Source of the DNA: Halobacillus amylolyticus
GTDB taxonomy: Bacteria; Bacillota; Bacilli; Bacillales; Halobacillaceae
DNA: 64,000 nucleotides
Assembly: GCF_022921115.1 (NCBI RefSeq)
Contig: NZ_CP095075.1
Span: 1,240,001 to 1,304,000 of the forward strand
Reading direction: 5' to 3'
The notes beneath the pieces were generated by a model. That model made no database searches, was not told the DNA's origin, and was given only the letters and a program-made list of their open reading frames with translations. Position numbers and translations under genes: made by a program. Of this stretch, positions 1 to 8,882 are shown in pieces (the stretch's first letter is position 1; each line of letters opens with the position of its first letter).

Positions 1-1
1 T

Positions 2-358
<357 letters not shown>

Positions 359-387
359 CAAGGCAGGTTCTCCCTCTTTGAAGCGGA

Positions 388-534
388 AAGTTTCTGCCCA
401 AACTTGAGATCATTCTACCCTAATTTGCAATGATTCGGACGAAATCGGACGGTTTCTGACAAATTTTTAAAAGATTCTAACCAAAAGGCCTATGATTCTG
501 ACTAAATGCGAGAGGATTCTGTCCAAACACATGC
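388..534 (+). repeat. Degenerate ~21-nt repeat array A (GATTCT core)
   Basis: About seven units start near 388, 409, 430, 449, 472, 492 and 513, spaced 19-23 bases. Each carries a core like GATTCTnnCCnAA followed by 6-9 variable bases; the clearest are GATTCTAACCAAAA, GATTCTGACTAAA and GATTCTGTCCAAAC. The array fills the space between the trpS stop and the terminator shared with yjbA. It is related to the arrays at 43501 and 51100. Function unknown. Confidence 0.7.
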
Positions 535-552
535 TTTCATTAGTCAAGTGGC

Positions 553-590
553 AAAAGCCAGAATTGAGGTTAACCTCAATTCTGGCTTTT
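553..590. terminator. Bidirectional Rho-independent terminator between trpS and yjbA
   Basis: A perfect 17-bp stem (553-569 with 574-590) with a TTAA loop has A-rich and T-rich ends, so it can act in both directions. The yjbA stop codon (576-578) lies inside the stem. Confidence 0.88.
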
Positions 591-1337
591 AATATGTTTG
601 GCTGCCTTTTGGTTTTCCCCTTCCCAAATAGTTTCGAAAAAAGGCTGCCCTTTAATAAGTTTTCCACATAATTCTTCATGGTGTATACTCCAGCCATGAG
701 CTGCACCATAGTACAGACGCTCCCATGCTTCTTCATTCGTTAATTCTTTTATAAAACGGTATTCAGCGGGGTTCCATTCTGTTAGCCAATAACGAACTTC
801 CTCCGGATAATCCGAATGTTTCAACTGATCAAGTGCCATCATTAACAGCTGTTTCAATTGTCTCTCTCTTCTTGTTAACCCTGCCATTTTTTCTGGTTCT
901 AATGAAAGAATATGGTATTCTTTAGTCACTGGTTCTTCCATTCTATAGGAAGCTGGTTTTTTACCATGAACCATTTCAAATACAAGTCGTTCCTGGCGTG
1001 GAATCAATCTGCTTTTTTTAACAGGTAACGTGTAACCTAGTGTATCAAACACAAGTACATCCTGTCCGTTAGTCACGACAGCGGCGTATTCAATCGTATG
1101 TCGTTCTTGATTTTTCTTCATATAAGTTCTTTTTTGTACATCTTGCAGTAATGACATCGGTAAATCCTGTAAATCATTTTGAATACATTCAAAAAGCTGA
1201 TCTTCAATAAGTAATAATGGAATTTGATCAACGATCTCTATTCCATCCTCTTTCCGCCACTCGTGAAACCTGCAAACATTGTAGCCATTCTCTTCTCCTT
1301 CAAACCAGTTAACCCATAAATCGTGCATATATAACAT
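576..1337 (-). CDS. yjbA: YjbA-family protein (UPF0736)
   Basis: A 253-residue soluble protein of unknown function found throughout Bacillaceae. It is recognised from overall sequence and from its place beside trpS, as in B. subtilis. It has no signal peptide or membrane segment; it is rich in charged residues and in aromatic motifs such as MHDLWVNWFEGEENGYNVC near the N-terminus and AHGWSIHHEEL near the C-terminus. The start at 1337 is preceded by GAGGG at 6-base spacing. The last codons and the stop are part of the terminator hairpin. Confidence 0.8.
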   Translation of the reverse strand: MLYMHDLWVNWFEGEENGYNVCRFHEWRKEDGIEIVDQIPLLLIEDQLFECIQNDLQDLPMSLLQDVQKRTYMKKNQERHTIEYAAVVTNGQDVLVFDTLGYTLPVKKSRLIPRQERLVFEMVHGKKPASYRMEEPVTKEYHILSLEPEKMAGLTRRERQLKQLLMMALDQLKHSDYPEEVRYWLTEWNPAEYRFIKELTNEEAWERLYYGAAHGWSIHHEELCGKLIKGQPFFETIWEGENQKAAKHIKSQN

Positions 1338-1415
1338 CGTGCACCCTCACTTTCTAACAGTGATCTCTTTAGGTTACATTATGACCAATACTGGCTTTTT
1401 TATTCTTTGAATCCA

Positions 1416-1628
1416 TTATTTAGTAAAGGAATCACTCATTAATAAGAGTGCAACAGATATAAACAGGATCCCAAGGGGGAATAAATAGCATTCCGGACGG
1501 GACTTGATAAATAGTAAAAATTCTATCCAGCCTAATCCTGCAGGAATAAGGTTTAAATAGGTGATCGTTACTGTTCCGCCTGCCACAGAGAATCCAAAGC
1601 CTGTTAAAAATAATAGCCACCGTACCAT
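1416..1628 (-). CDS. Small two-helix membrane protein, unknown function
   Basis: A 70-residue protein with two hydrophobic segments (about 4-26 and 47-66), probably a hairpin in the cytoplasmic membrane, with a basic residue at position 3 and a short charged tail. A good ribosome site (GGGAGGAC, 6 bases before ATG) supports translation. It is on the same strand as yjbA but separated by ~80 bp. I do not recognise the family. Confidence 0.6.
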   Translation of the reverse strand: MVRWLLFLTGFGFSVAGGTVTITYLNLIPAGLGWIEFLLFIKSRPECYLFPLGILFISVALLLMSDSFTK

Positions 1629-1789
1629 TGCTTGTCCTCCCGGTCTTGTCCCTTTCTTTATTTTATGAGAATGTGAGTGTGGACATGCCTTTCATTAATC
1701 GGGGAATTCATACATAATTCCCCCTTTACTTACACTGAAAATACAGGTAAATTTAATAGAGGAGCTTTCAGATAGAAAGGATGATATAT

Positions 1790-2773
1790 ATGACAGCTAA
1801 GCGCTCCGTGCGTAGACGAAAGAGACGTTTACGTAAAAAGAGGCTGTTCGTAGCTGCGTTATTGCTTATTTTTATTACTACCCTGGGTTATTCAGGTTAT
1901 CAATATATGATGGGTAAACAAGAGTCCCTGGGAAAGGTATCCGGGGAAGATGGTGAAGTTCAACTCGAAGAAATCTCAAGTAAATATAAAGAGGAATTTA
2001 AAGGTGTCGACAATCACGATGGAAAAACAAATGTTTTGCTATTAGGTGTTGATCAACGCGGCAGTGAAACCCCCCGCTCAGACACAATTATGATCGCACA
2101 ATATGACCCTGAGAATGAAAGTGCGAAACTCGTCTCGATTATGAGAGATACTTACGTTAATATTCCAGGTCATGGATACAACAAGATTAATGCTGCATTC
2201 GCCTTTGGCGGACCTGAACTATTACGGCAAACGATCGCTGAGAATTTCGGTGTTGAAACAGAATATTATGCCATCATTGACTTTACTGGTTTTACACATA
2301 TTGTGAATACGTTAGCTCCAAATGGTTTAAAGGTTGACGTAGAGAAAGACATGAAATATAACGGTGGAGAAGATACGAACATCAACTTAGAGGCAGGCAC
2401 ACAAAGGCTAAACGGTGATGAACTTCTTGGCTATGCGAGGTACCGTAGTGATGCAAGAGGTGATTTTGCTCGTGTAGAAAGACAACAAAAGGTTATTAAA
2501 CTATTAAAAGATGAACTTCTGTCGTTTAGTGGTGTGTTGAAAGCACCTCGTTTAATTGGAACGATTCAGCCTTATGTTGATACGAATATGGGAAGCGGTA
2601 AAATCTTAACTCTTGGAAAAGATTTTATCTTAAATCCTCCAAAAGATATTGAGACGCTAAGTATTCCTACAGACGATAATGTACAGAATCTGCGTAAACC
2701 CTATCCTATTGGGCTGGTGTTAGCGCACAACGAGCAGGAAACCGCACAAACGATTCAGGAATTCCTGGAATAG
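1790..2773 (+). CDS. LytR-CpsA-Psr (LCP) family cell-wall polymer ligase
   Basis: LCP enzymes move undecaprenyl-linked anionic polymers such as teichoic acid onto peptidoglycan at the outer face of the membrane. The protein (about 327 residues) begins with a strongly basic cytoplasmic tail (RRRKRRLRKKR), one membrane helix (about 20-40), then the LCP domain with NVLLLGVDQRG, RSDTIMIAQYDP, SIMRDTYVNIPG, KINAAFAFGG and YARYRSDARGDFARVERQQ; the Asp/Arg set binding the pyrophosphate lipid is present. The GAAAGG ribosome site touches the ATG at 1781, so the ATG at 1790 is the better start. It could equally be a TagT-, TagU- or TagV-like member. Confidence 0.9.
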   Translation: MTAKRSVRRRKRRLRKKRLFVAALLLIFITTLGYSGYQYMMGKQESLGKVSGEDGEVQLEEISSKYKEEFKGVDNHDGKTNVLLLGVDQRGSETPRSDTIMIAQYDPENESAKLVSIMRDTYVNIPGHGYNKINAAFAFGGPELLRQTIAENFGVETEYYAIIDFTGFTHIVNTLAPNGLKVDVEKDMKYNGGEDTNINLEAGTQRLNGDELLGYARYRSDARGDFARVERQQKVIKLLKDELLSFSGVLKAPRLIGTIQPYVDTNMGSGKILTLGKDFILNPPKDIETLSIPTDDNVQNLRKPYPIGLVLAHNEQETAQTIQEFLE

Positions 2774-2813
2774 AAAAACAATGCTAGCTCCTTGGAAAAA
2801 TACGAAATAAAAA

Positions 2814-2846
2814 ATCCCGATGCCACTCCGGCATCGGGATTTTTTT
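2814..2846. terminator. Bidirectional terminator between the LCP gene and fabF
   Basis: A perfect 11-bp stem (2814-2824 with 2830-2840), 5-base loop, T6 on the plus side and A4 on the other. It separates two convergent genes and reaches the fabF stop codon. Confidence 0.92.
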
Positions 2847-4086
2847 AATCATTAAACTTTTGAAAAATTAGAGACGCATTATGACCACCAAAGCCTAGAG
2901 AATTACTCATCACGATGTTTAACACCTTTTCTCTCGCTTCATTTGGTACATAATCCAAGTCACACTCAGGATCAGGGGTCTCATAATTGATTGTTGGCGG
3001 CATAATTCCTTCATTTATTGCTTTTAATGAGATAATTGCTTCGATCGCACCTGCAGCCCCTAACAAGTGTCCTGTCATTGATTTTGTTGATGAAATCGCC
3101 AAATTGTATGCATGGTCCTTAAATACAGACTTGGCAGCAATGGTCTCAAACTTATCATTGAGATCTGTAGATGTACCATGCGCATTTACATAATCGACTT
3201 GTTCAGGCTCAACGCCAGCATCGCCCAGTGCTTGATTCATTGCACGAGAAGCGCCTTCTCCTTCTGGTGCAGGTGAAGTAATATGATGGGCATCCCCAGT
3301 TGAACCATAACCTGTCAACTCACCGTATATTTTTGCTCCACGTTGTTTAGCTGATTCAAGTGTCTCCATGACAAGGATGCCTGCTCCTTCACCCATTACG
3401 AAGCCATCTCTATTCTGGTCAAACGGGCGACTCGCTGTATTTGGGTTTTCATTTAATGAAAGTGCTCGTGCTGCAGCAAACCCAGCAAATGACATTTTAT
3501 TCATAGGGGCTTCTGTCCCACCTGCAATCATAACATCGGCATCTCCACGCTCAAGCACTCTGAATGCATCTCCAATGGAGTTTGCCCCTGAAGCACAAGC
3601 TGTGACCGTACAGGAGTTAATCCCTTTGGCTCCTAAAGAAATGGAAACCTGTCCGGCTGCCATATCTGGAATCATCATCGGGATAAAGAATGGACTGACA
3701 CGACGATAGCCTTTCTTCTGAAAGGTTTCAAATTGAGACTCATATGTTCCCATGCCGCCAATTCCAGATCCAATCCACACCCCTGTTCTTGGGGCATTCT
3801 CTTCATTGATTTCTAAGCCCGCATCCTCTACGGCCATAAGGGAAGCTGCCATTGCGTATTGAACAAAAGGATCCATACGGCGCACATCTTTACGATCAAT
3901 ATACAAAGAAGGGTCAAAATCCTTTAATTCAGCTGCTACACTGACAGGATAATCCTCTTTGTTCACTTTCGTAATTTCACCAACTCCTGATTTTCCTGCT
4001 TTAATATTTTTCCACATTTCATCGACTGTATTACCTACTGGAGTGACTGCTCCCATGCCGGTAATGACGACACGACGTTTATCCAT
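2845..4086 (-). CDS. fabF: Beta-ketoacyl-ACP synthase II
   Basis: FabF condenses acyl-ACP with malonyl-ACP in the elongation cycle of type II fatty acid synthesis. The 413-residue length is typical. Visible are the N-terminal [15 protein letters not shown], the active-site cysteine in [13 protein letters not shown], and the two catalytic histidines in [12 protein letters not shown] and [13 protein letters not shown], plus the C-terminal [11 protein letters not shown] loop. It is the second gene after fabH (18-bp gap, one transcript), so it should be controlled by the FapR-type site upstream of fabH. Confidence 0.97.
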   Translation of the reverse strand: MDKRRVVITGMGAVTPVGNTVDEMWKNIKAGKSGVGEITKVNKEDYPVSVAAELKDFDPSLYIDRKDVRRMDPFVQYAMAASLMAVEDAGLEINEENAPRTGVWIGSGIGGMGTYESQFETFQKKGYRRVSPFFIPMMIPDMAAGQVSISLGAKGINSCTVTACASGANSIGDAFRVLERGDADVMIAGGTEAPMNKMSFAGFAAARALSLNENPNTASRPFDQNRDGFVMGEGAGILVMETLESAKQRGAKIYGELTGYGSTGDAHHITSPAPEGEGASRAMNQALGDAGVEPEQVDYVNAHGTSTDLNDKFETIAAKSVFKDHAYNLAISSTKSMTGHLLGAAGAIEAIISLKAINEGIMPPTINYETPDPECDLDYVPNEAREKVLNIVMSNSLGFGGHNASLIFQKFND

Positions 4087-4104
4087 TACTATATTCCTCC
4101 TTGA

Positions 4105-5046
4105 TTACTTACCCCACTTGAGTGCAACGGCGCCCCAAGTAAGTCCGCCACCAAATCCTACAAGTACGACAAGATCATTTTCTTTTATTTTACCTGCTTT
4201 TACGTCTTCTGACAAAGCAAGTGGAATCGAAGCGGAAGATGTATTTCCATACCTCTTCACAGATGTAGCCATTTTCTCTTCTGGAACACCAAGTCTTTGT
4301 CTCGCTGCTTCCATAATACGAATATTCGCTTGATGAGGGATCAAATAATCCACATCTTGCTCATTTAGCCCTATTTTCTTAATGACATTCACAGACGACT
4401 CAGGCATCTGTCTAACTGCAAATTTGAAAACTTCTCTCCCATTCATATAGAGGAAGTCATCTTCTTTATCTTGGTACAAATGAGGTCCGCCACTACCGTC
4501 AGAGCCTAACTCAAAAGATAGAATTCCTTTTCCATCACTTACTGGTGCTACTATCGCGGCACCAGCTGCATCACCAAAAAGGACGCACGTGTTACGGTCT
4601 TCCCAATTAGTAATTTTAGAAAGCTTTTCAACACCTACAACGAGAATGTTCTTATAGGCGCCATTTTCAATAAACTGTTTTGCCGTAATGAGACCATACA
4701 TAAAACCAGCACAAGCAGCACCTACATCCATGGATGCTGCTTTCTTTGCACCTAGGCGATGCTGCAGCATGTTAGATACGGATGGAAAAGGTTGATCAGG
4801 TGTAACCGTAGCTACTACAATCATGTCCAATTCCTCTGCTTTAACACCTGCATCCTCAAGCGCATTCTCAGCTGCGTGGAAAGCCATATCAGATGTGTCC
4901 ATATCATCAGAGGCAATTCTTCTCTCCTCAATTCCCGTACGCGTGCGAATCCACTCATCACTCGTATCGACAATTTTCTCTAAATCCTGGTTTGTCAGTA
5001 CCTTTTCTGGTACGTAATGACCCGTTCCGATGATTCCAGCATTCAT
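4105..5046 (-). CDS. fabH: Beta-ketoacyl-ACP synthase III
   Basis: FabH starts fatty acid synthesis by condensing a short, often branched, acyl-CoA with malonyl-ACP, and so sets the branched-chain pattern of Bacillaceae lipids. It has 313 residues. The catalytic triad is seen as Cys in [12 protein letters not shown], His in [11 protein letters not shown] and Asn in [12 protein letters not shown]; the C-terminal [15 protein letters not shown] is typical. It is the first gene of the fabH-fabF operon. An unusually long leader (~230 nt) separates it from its predicted promoter, and this leader contains an inverted-repeat element (5074-5254). Confidence 0.97.
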   Translation of the reverse strand: MNAGIIGTGHYVPEKVLTNQDLEKIVDTSDEWIRTRTGIEERRIASDDMDTSDMAFHAAENALEDAGVKAEELDMIVVATVTPDQPFPSVSNMLQHRLGAKKAASMDVGAACAGFMYGLITAKQFIENGAYKNILVVGVEKLSKITNWEDRNTCVLFGDAAGAAIVAPVSDGKGILSFELGSDGSGGPHLYQDKEDDFLYMNGREVFKFAVRQMPESSVNVIKKIGLNEQDVDYLIPHQANIRIMEAARQRLGVPEEKMATSVKRYGNTSSASIPLALSEDVKAGKIKENDLVVLVGFGGGLTWGAVALKWGK

Positions 5047-5073
5047 ATGTTCATCCCCTTAAAGGTAAAATCT

Positions 5074-5254
5074 TATAGTGACTGTTCAAAAAGTTGCCAA
5101 AATAGAAGGTCGACAAGATCGCCACGACACGCGAGCAACGTCGACACTAGCACGTCTTGTGCGTCGAAAAAAAGGTCGAGCAAACGCTCCTCAAAGCAGG
5201 TCAATGAGGAGATTGTCTTTTACCATTTGGTGACTTTTTGAACAACCTCTTATA
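5074..5254. repeat. 181-bp inverted-repeat (MITE-like) element in the fabH leader
   Basis: The two ends form an imperfect inverted repeat of about 28 bp around TGTTCAAAAAGT(C/T)(A/G)CCAAA (5082-5100 against 5225-5246). The interior is GC-richer than its surroundings, rich in GTCGAC/CGTCGA words and codes for nothing convincing. A 60-bp internally shortened relative lies at 55938-55997. It lies between the fabH promoter and ribosome site, so it would be transcribed as leader RNA. Confidence 0.72.
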
Positions 5255-5260
5255 TCAAAT

Positions 5261-5306
5261 ATTATGACTTGGTACTAATTTTAATTCATATCTATTTTTT
5301 CTGCAA
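5261..5306 (-). promoter_or_regulatory. fabH-fabF promoter with FapR-type operator
   Basis: Read on the minus strand: -35 TTGCAG (5306-5301), 17-bp spacer, -10 TAAAAT (5283-5278), directly followed by and overlapping ATTAGTACCAAGTCATAAT (5279-5261). That palindrome resembles the FapR box known from fab promoters in B. subtilis (core TTAGTACC). FapR represses until malonyl-CoA accumulates, so the operon is expected to follow malonyl-CoA level. The operator call is by resemblance. Confidence 0.75.
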
Positions 5307-5389
5307 GTAAACAAAGTCTGTGTACGTAGGCATCTTAATCCCACATCCGAGCGTTTTTCCGCATATCGTAAAAAAGGAGGTGATTATAA

Positions 5390-5587
5390 ATGAAGAAAGA
5401 AACTCCTTCGTCCTTTGATTCCTTTATGTGGGGAGAAAGACCTGAATCAAGTACACCTGCAGAAACGGAAAATAAAGCAGAAACAGAAGATAATGCTGAT
5501 TGGTCCACTATTATAAAGGAAGTTCAGCATACTTGGGTTGCCGTATCCCCCTTGGTACAACCGCTTCTTAAAAAATTCAAGAAATAA
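5390..5587 (+). CDS. yjzB: Small acidic protein at the yjzB position
   Basis: A 65-residue hydrophilic protein with a very acidic, Glu/Thr-rich middle (about 18-38) and a helical, basic C-terminus ending in LLKKFKK. It has a perfect ribosome site (AAAGGAGGTGAT). It is divergent from fabH and convergent with med, exactly where yjzB sits in B. subtilis; the name rests mainly on position. No function is known and there is no signal peptide or membrane segment. Confidence 0.65.
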   Translation: MKKETPSSFDSFMWGERPESSTPAETENKAETEDNADWSTIIKEVQHTWVAVSPLVQPLLKKFKK

Positions 5588-5590
5588 GGA

Positions 5591-5621
5591 AAAGCTCAGA
5601 AGCATGCAGCTTCTGAGCTTT
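5591..5621 (-). terminator. Terminator at the med stop codon
   Basis: A perfect 13-bp stem (5591-5603 with 5609-5621) overlaps the med stop codon; the minus-strand side runs into TTTTCCTT. It leaves no room for a comZ gene after med. Confidence 0.8.
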
Positions 5622-6579
5622 ACTGATTAGGAAGTTGACCCGTTTCTTTGTACCTTTTTACAGTCTTCTTCATTGTAGCCTGAAAACTTTCGGGAACCAT
5701 TGGACTATATTTGCCCATTTCTATTGCACCTTCCTGAAAATCAAAACTAATTGCCTTACCAGGTAACTCTCCGGCCAAAAATTTCTCCATCGTAATATTA
5801 TAAACACGGTCAACACGTTGCACTGTGCTAGTCAGGACAGTATTGTTCGCAACGAAGGACTGATCTGATACGTAGCCAATCCCATAATGTCCGTCGTCTT
5901 GAATTTCGCGAATCAATGGTATATTAAAAATATCACCCGCCGGATAAAACACATCTGCCCCCTTTGCTTCAATCCGGTTGTACAGTTCAATCGCCCTCTC
6001 CGTGTCTTCCCAGTTATTTGTATAGGTAATATCAATTTCAACTTCTGGATTTTGGAATTTAGCGCCTTCATAGAATCCTTCGACCTCAGGCTGCCACTGA
6101 AAAGCTGCTATTAATCCAATTTTATTGGTTTCTGTCATTTCTCCCGCAACCATACCGGCAAAGAAGCCCATGGCATTTGCGCTGAAGTTTAAACTTGTAA
6201 CATTATCAGCCGAAAACTGGCCATTGAAATATATAAAATGAACATCCGGATAGGATTGATGAAAATCTTGAAAGTAACTGCCATATACATTCCCATGACC
6301 GAAAATAACATTTACCCCTTTATTGACAAGCTCAACAACAGCTTGAGCTGTTTGCGATTCGGTCTTTACTCCCTCTTTAAAGTACACATCTACTCCAAAG
6401 TCCTTTTGAATAGACTGTAGACCTTTGTAGCCCTGTTGTCCCCACGCTTGATCGTGGATAGTAGTTTCAACAAGCATTCCTACTTTATCAGTCTGGCCTG
6501 ATGCAAATGGCTGCTGACAACCCGATAGCAGCATAAGTGTGATTAGAATCAAAATATAAAAAGTTTTCACCCGAAGCAC
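5620..6579 (-). CDS. med: Med, BMP-family lipoprotein, positive regulator of comK
   Basis: In B. subtilis Med raises comK expression. The protein belongs to the Bmp/PnrA family of substrate-binding lipoproteins. Its 319 residues start with a lipoprotein signal peptide ending in the lipobox LLSGC (Cys about 20). The binding-protein fold shows in KVGMLVETTIHDQAWGQQG, NVIFGHGNVYG, FSANAMGFFAGMVAG and GADVFYPAGDI. Its place next to the yjzB/fabH genes and the comK gene elsewhere in the window support the name. Unlike B. subtilis there is no comZ behind it. A ligand-binding role cannot be excluded. Confidence 0.85.
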   Translation of the reverse strand: MLRVKTFYILILITLMLLSGCQQPFASGQTDKVGMLVETTIHDQAWGQQGYKGLQSIQKDFGVDVYFKEGVKTESQTAQAVVELVNKGVNVIFGHGNVYGSYFQDFHQSYPDVHFIYFNGQFSADNVTSLNFSANAMGFFAGMVAGEMTETNKIGLIAAFQWQPEVEGFYEGAKFQNPEVEIDITYTNNWEDTERAIELYNRIEAKGADVFYPAGDIFNIPLIREIQDDGHYGIGYVSDQSFVANNTVLTSTVQRVDRVYNITMEKFLAGELPGKAISFDFQEGAIEMGKYSPMVPESFQATMKKTVKRYKETGQLPNQ

Positions 6580-6649
6580 TCCTATTAACCTTCATTCACC
6601 CCTTTTATTTTACATGTTTCTCTACAGGAAAGTAAATGTGTAGATGTGC

Positions 6650-7189
6650 TTACAAGGTAAAATTATCCACTTCCCCTCTAAACTTTTGATAGGTGTGCCA
6701 TACATTCTCAAGATGACCTTTGTCCGTTTCACCTCGGGAAAAACGCTGGTCATTTAGGCGAAAAACATCTCCATCACTCACATATTTAAATATTTCACTA
6801 ATAAAATCCTCTACATAAACTGCCTGGGATTTTACTACCCAATCACGAAAATCTTCATAAGTGTCTGCTTGGATATCCATCCATTCCCCATAAAGTTGAG
6901 GGAGTTCGACACATAACCTGTTTGAGGTACGTCCATTAGGACAAATTTCGATCATATCATTATAAATATAAAGCCGTTGGTCTTCATCAGATTGTTGGCT
7001 ATGATTTTCACGATCTTCTCCTGAGTTAAAATGCTGAAAGTTACTATTTCGACCCACATTCATATACAAAAGTTCCTTAACCTGTGTATCGATTTTGTCT
7101 ATTCCTACTACTGCCTTGCCCTCTTGAAGTAAATATTGAATACAGTGATATCCAATCCAGTGAAAACAATTATATATAACTGAAGCCAT
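6650..7189 (-). CDS. Epimerase-like remnant-fold protein of the yjaV position
   Basis: A 179-residue protein whose first ~32 residues (WIGYHCIQYLLQEGKAVVGID) resemble the start of an NAD-dependent sugar epimerase Rossmann fold, but the expected GxxGxxG glycines are mostly missing (NCFHWIGYH) and the rest does not look like a dehydrogenase. It lies upstream of med on the same strand (70-bp gap) where B. subtilis has yjaV, so it is probably that uncharacterised family. The ribosome site AAGGGGGAAA supports the start at 7189. An NAD-binding role is doubtful. Confidence 0.55.
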   Translation of the reverse strand: MASVIYNCFHWIGYHCIQYLLQEGKAVVGIDKIDTQVKELLYMNVGRNSNFQHFNSGEDRENHSQQSDEDQRLYIYNDMIEICPNGRTSNRLCVELPQLYGEWMDIQADTYEDFRDWVVKSQAVYVEDFISEIFKYVSDGDVFRLNDQRFSRGETDKGHLENVWHTYQKFRGEVDNFTL

Positions 7190-7325
7190 ATCTGTTTCCC
7201 CCTTTTCATCTCACATTTTATTCGTAAACAGCTTGCCCCATGCTGAATCAAGCGATTTCATATTTATTTTTCATGAGAACTCTGGTAGAATGAATAAAGA
7301 ATGTGTGAAAATGAGGTGAATATCC

Positions 7326-7499
7326 ATGCGGATTGTTATGACGATAGTATGGGCCTTCTTGTTAAGCCTAATGACAGCATATGTCATCAGTAATATGACT
7401 GGAGCAGATTATTCCTTCGTTCAAGTAATAGTTATGACCATTTTGTTCGGTGGTACCACTATTGTGCTTGGTGAAGGAGTTATTAAAGAAGAAGCCTAA
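7326..7499 (+). CDS. yjzD: YjzD-like small membrane protein (DUF2929)
   Basis: A 57-residue protein with two hydrophobic helices (about 3-22 and 30-50) joined by a short loop (SNMTGADYS) and a charged tail GEGVIKEEA. Length, pattern and location near med match the DUF2929/YjzD family of Bacillaceae, whose function is unknown. The ribosome site AGGTGA lies 7-8 bases before the ATG. A strong terminator follows. Confidence 0.7.
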   Translation: MRIVMTIVWAFLLSLMTAYVISNMTGADYSFVQVIVMTILFGGTTIVLGEGVIKEEA

Positions 7500-7509
7500 T
7501 ATTCGGGGA

Positions 7510-7551
7510 AAACGCTGCTACTTATGTATTTCGTAATTAGCAGCGTTTTTT
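7510..7551 (+). terminator. Terminator after yjzD
   Basis: An 11-bp perfect stem (7510-7520 with 7538-7548), 17-base loop, then a T-rich tract. Confidence 0.85.
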
Positions 7552-7653
7552 TGTTGCAATAGTGTAGGGCATCATTTGTCCTATACGTCTATAGTTAATA
7601 AGGAATAGCAGCCTATTCGCTATTTTTCTGTTCATGAAGGGGGAATACATACA

Positions 7654-8460
7654 ATGCAGGAGTTTTGGTTGTTAATTAAGTATTTATTTTTAGGATTATT
7701 CCAAGGAATCACAGAACCTATCCCGATATCCTCAAGCGGGCATTTGGTCATCTTACAGTCGTTAATGAACCTGGAACTCGAAGGTCTTGAATTTCTAGTT
7801 CTTGTAAATTTCGGATCACTAATAGCTGTCCTTGTGATTTATTATGACGATATTATTCGTTTATTAAAAAATAGTGTCGGCTACCTAATCTCTAAAGATG
7901 ACAGACAGAAGGACGATTTTGAGTTTGTATTATATTTACTCATTGGTACCGTGCCAGCAGGGGTGCTGGGGTTATTATTTAAGGATTTTTTCGAACAGCT
8001 TGAATACGTTGAAACCGTTGCTGTTGCTCTAATTATTACTGGGATTGCATTGTGGATTATTCGTAATATCCGTGGCAGTAAAGGAGAAGGAATGCTAACA
8101 TGGAAAGATGCGGTTATTGTAGGCCTGGCCCAGGCTGTCGCATTAATTCCGGGCATCAGCCGTTCAGGAGCTACCATTGTAGCGGCTATGCTTCTCGGAA
8201 TGAAGCAGCAAACAGCCCTGCGCTTCTCGTTCCTGCTTTATATACCAGTAAGTTTAGGAACGATGCTTCTGTCGGTAGATGAATTGCTGGCAGACGATTT
8301 ATCAACACTCTGGTTACCTTATCTGTTCGCGTTTATTGCTTCTGTCTTTGCTTCTTACTTTTCACTGAAATGGTTTATGAATATTATGGAACGAGGAAAT
8401 TTGAAATACTTTGCCTTCTATTGCTTCATTGTCGGAGGACTTGTATTGTTTTTCCTTTAA
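7654..8460 (+). CDS. uppP: Undecaprenyl-diphosphatase (UppP/BacA family)
   Basis: UppP removes a phosphate from undecaprenyl diphosphate at the membrane, recycling the lipid carrier of cell-wall synthesis; overproduction gives bacitracin resistance. It has 268 residues and about seven or eight membrane helices. The two family signatures are visible: [16 protein letters not shown] (normally E-x-L-P-I-S-S-T-G-H; here Pro follows the Glu) near residue 17, and [15 protein letters not shown] near residue 165. The ribosome site GAAGGGGGAA precedes the ATG. It is an isolated gene between repeats; a paralogue may exist elsewhere. Confidence 0.93.
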   Translation: MQEFWLLIKYLFLGLFQGITEPIPISSSGHLVILQSLMNLELEGLEFLVLVNFGSLIAVLVIYYDDIIRLLKNSVGYLISKDDRQKDDFEFVLYLLIGTVPAGVLGLLFKDFFEQLEYVETVAVALIITGIALWIIRNIRGSKGEGMLTWKDAVIVGLAQAVALIPGISRSGATIVAAMLLGMKQQTALRFSFLLYIPVSLGTMLLSVDELLADDLSTLWLPYLFAFIASVFASYFSLKWFMNIMERGNLKYFAFYCFIVGGLVLFFL

Positions 8461-8508
8461 GTCAGGATATAATACGTTAAACGCCCTAACCAGCTTCTTT
8501 AGTTGAGG

Positions 8509-8540
8509 CCACTGAAAAACTGCGTGCTTTTCAGTCGCAA
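8509..8540. repeat. Hairpin module resembling an insertion-sequence end (copy 1)
   Basis: GGCCACTGAAAAACTGC and TTTTCAGTCGCAAGGCATTT form an imperfect hairpin. The same arrangement recurs at 19343-19373 (GCCGCTGAAAA/TTTTCAGCGGC), and the CCACTGAAAAAGT word also ends the element at 31703-32128. It lies in the 422-bp gene-free stretch after uppP, which otherwise holds array D1 and a terminator. Confidence 0.5.
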
Positions 8541-8597
8541 GGCATTTAATGAGGTCCTTGTCTAGTTGGGGAAGCTTTTGCTTATTTAACTTGTCTT

Positions 8598-8685
8598 ATG
8601 CACGATTTAAAGCTATATATGCGTATTTACATTCCCGTTCATTTATGCCTACTTCTTGAAGCTCATGAGGCGATTCATACTCTGG
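8598..8685 (+). repeat. Degenerate array D1 (ATGCACGATTT core)
   Basis: Units beginning ATGC start at 8598, 8619 and 8645, then a weaker one near 8665, with lengths 21, 26 and 20. The first three match, base by base with few changes, three of the units of array D2 at 19215-19300. Confidence 0.62.
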
Positions 8686-8694
8686 TTTAACTTA

Positions 8695-8741
8695 AAAATG
8701 GCTTCCGACTTTGGATGATATCCAAAGTCGGAAGCCATTTT
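8695..8741. terminator. Strong bidirectional terminator
   Basis: A perfect 21-bp stem (8695-8715 with 8721-8741) with a 5-base loop and A/T-rich flanks. It may serve uppP from ~230 bp away and moaD from the other side. Confidence 0.85.
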
Positions 8742-8882
8742 AATTGTCCCATCGACCCTATATTGAAATATTCGTCAGTTCTTAAGTGGCCTTAGTTAGA
8801 CCGTTTCTTTGGTGAAGCTATAAAATTATGATGGTAATGCATTTTTATGAAATAAAGGCAGCCTTACCATTGCCTGACCTCT

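Noticed and set aside
388..534. CRISPR array
   Set aside because: Units are only ~21 bases, cores are degenerate, there are no spacers of constant length between exact repeats, and no cas genes are in the window. The same applies to the arrays at 43499 and 51100.
467..736. Open frame of 89 residues on the minus strand
   Set aside because: It is a reading of repeat array A joined to yjbA out of frame; no ribosome site and no protein-like composition.
5017..5241. Open frame within the fabH-leader element
   Set aside because: It runs through the inverted-repeat element, has no ribosome site and overlaps the fabH start on the other strand.
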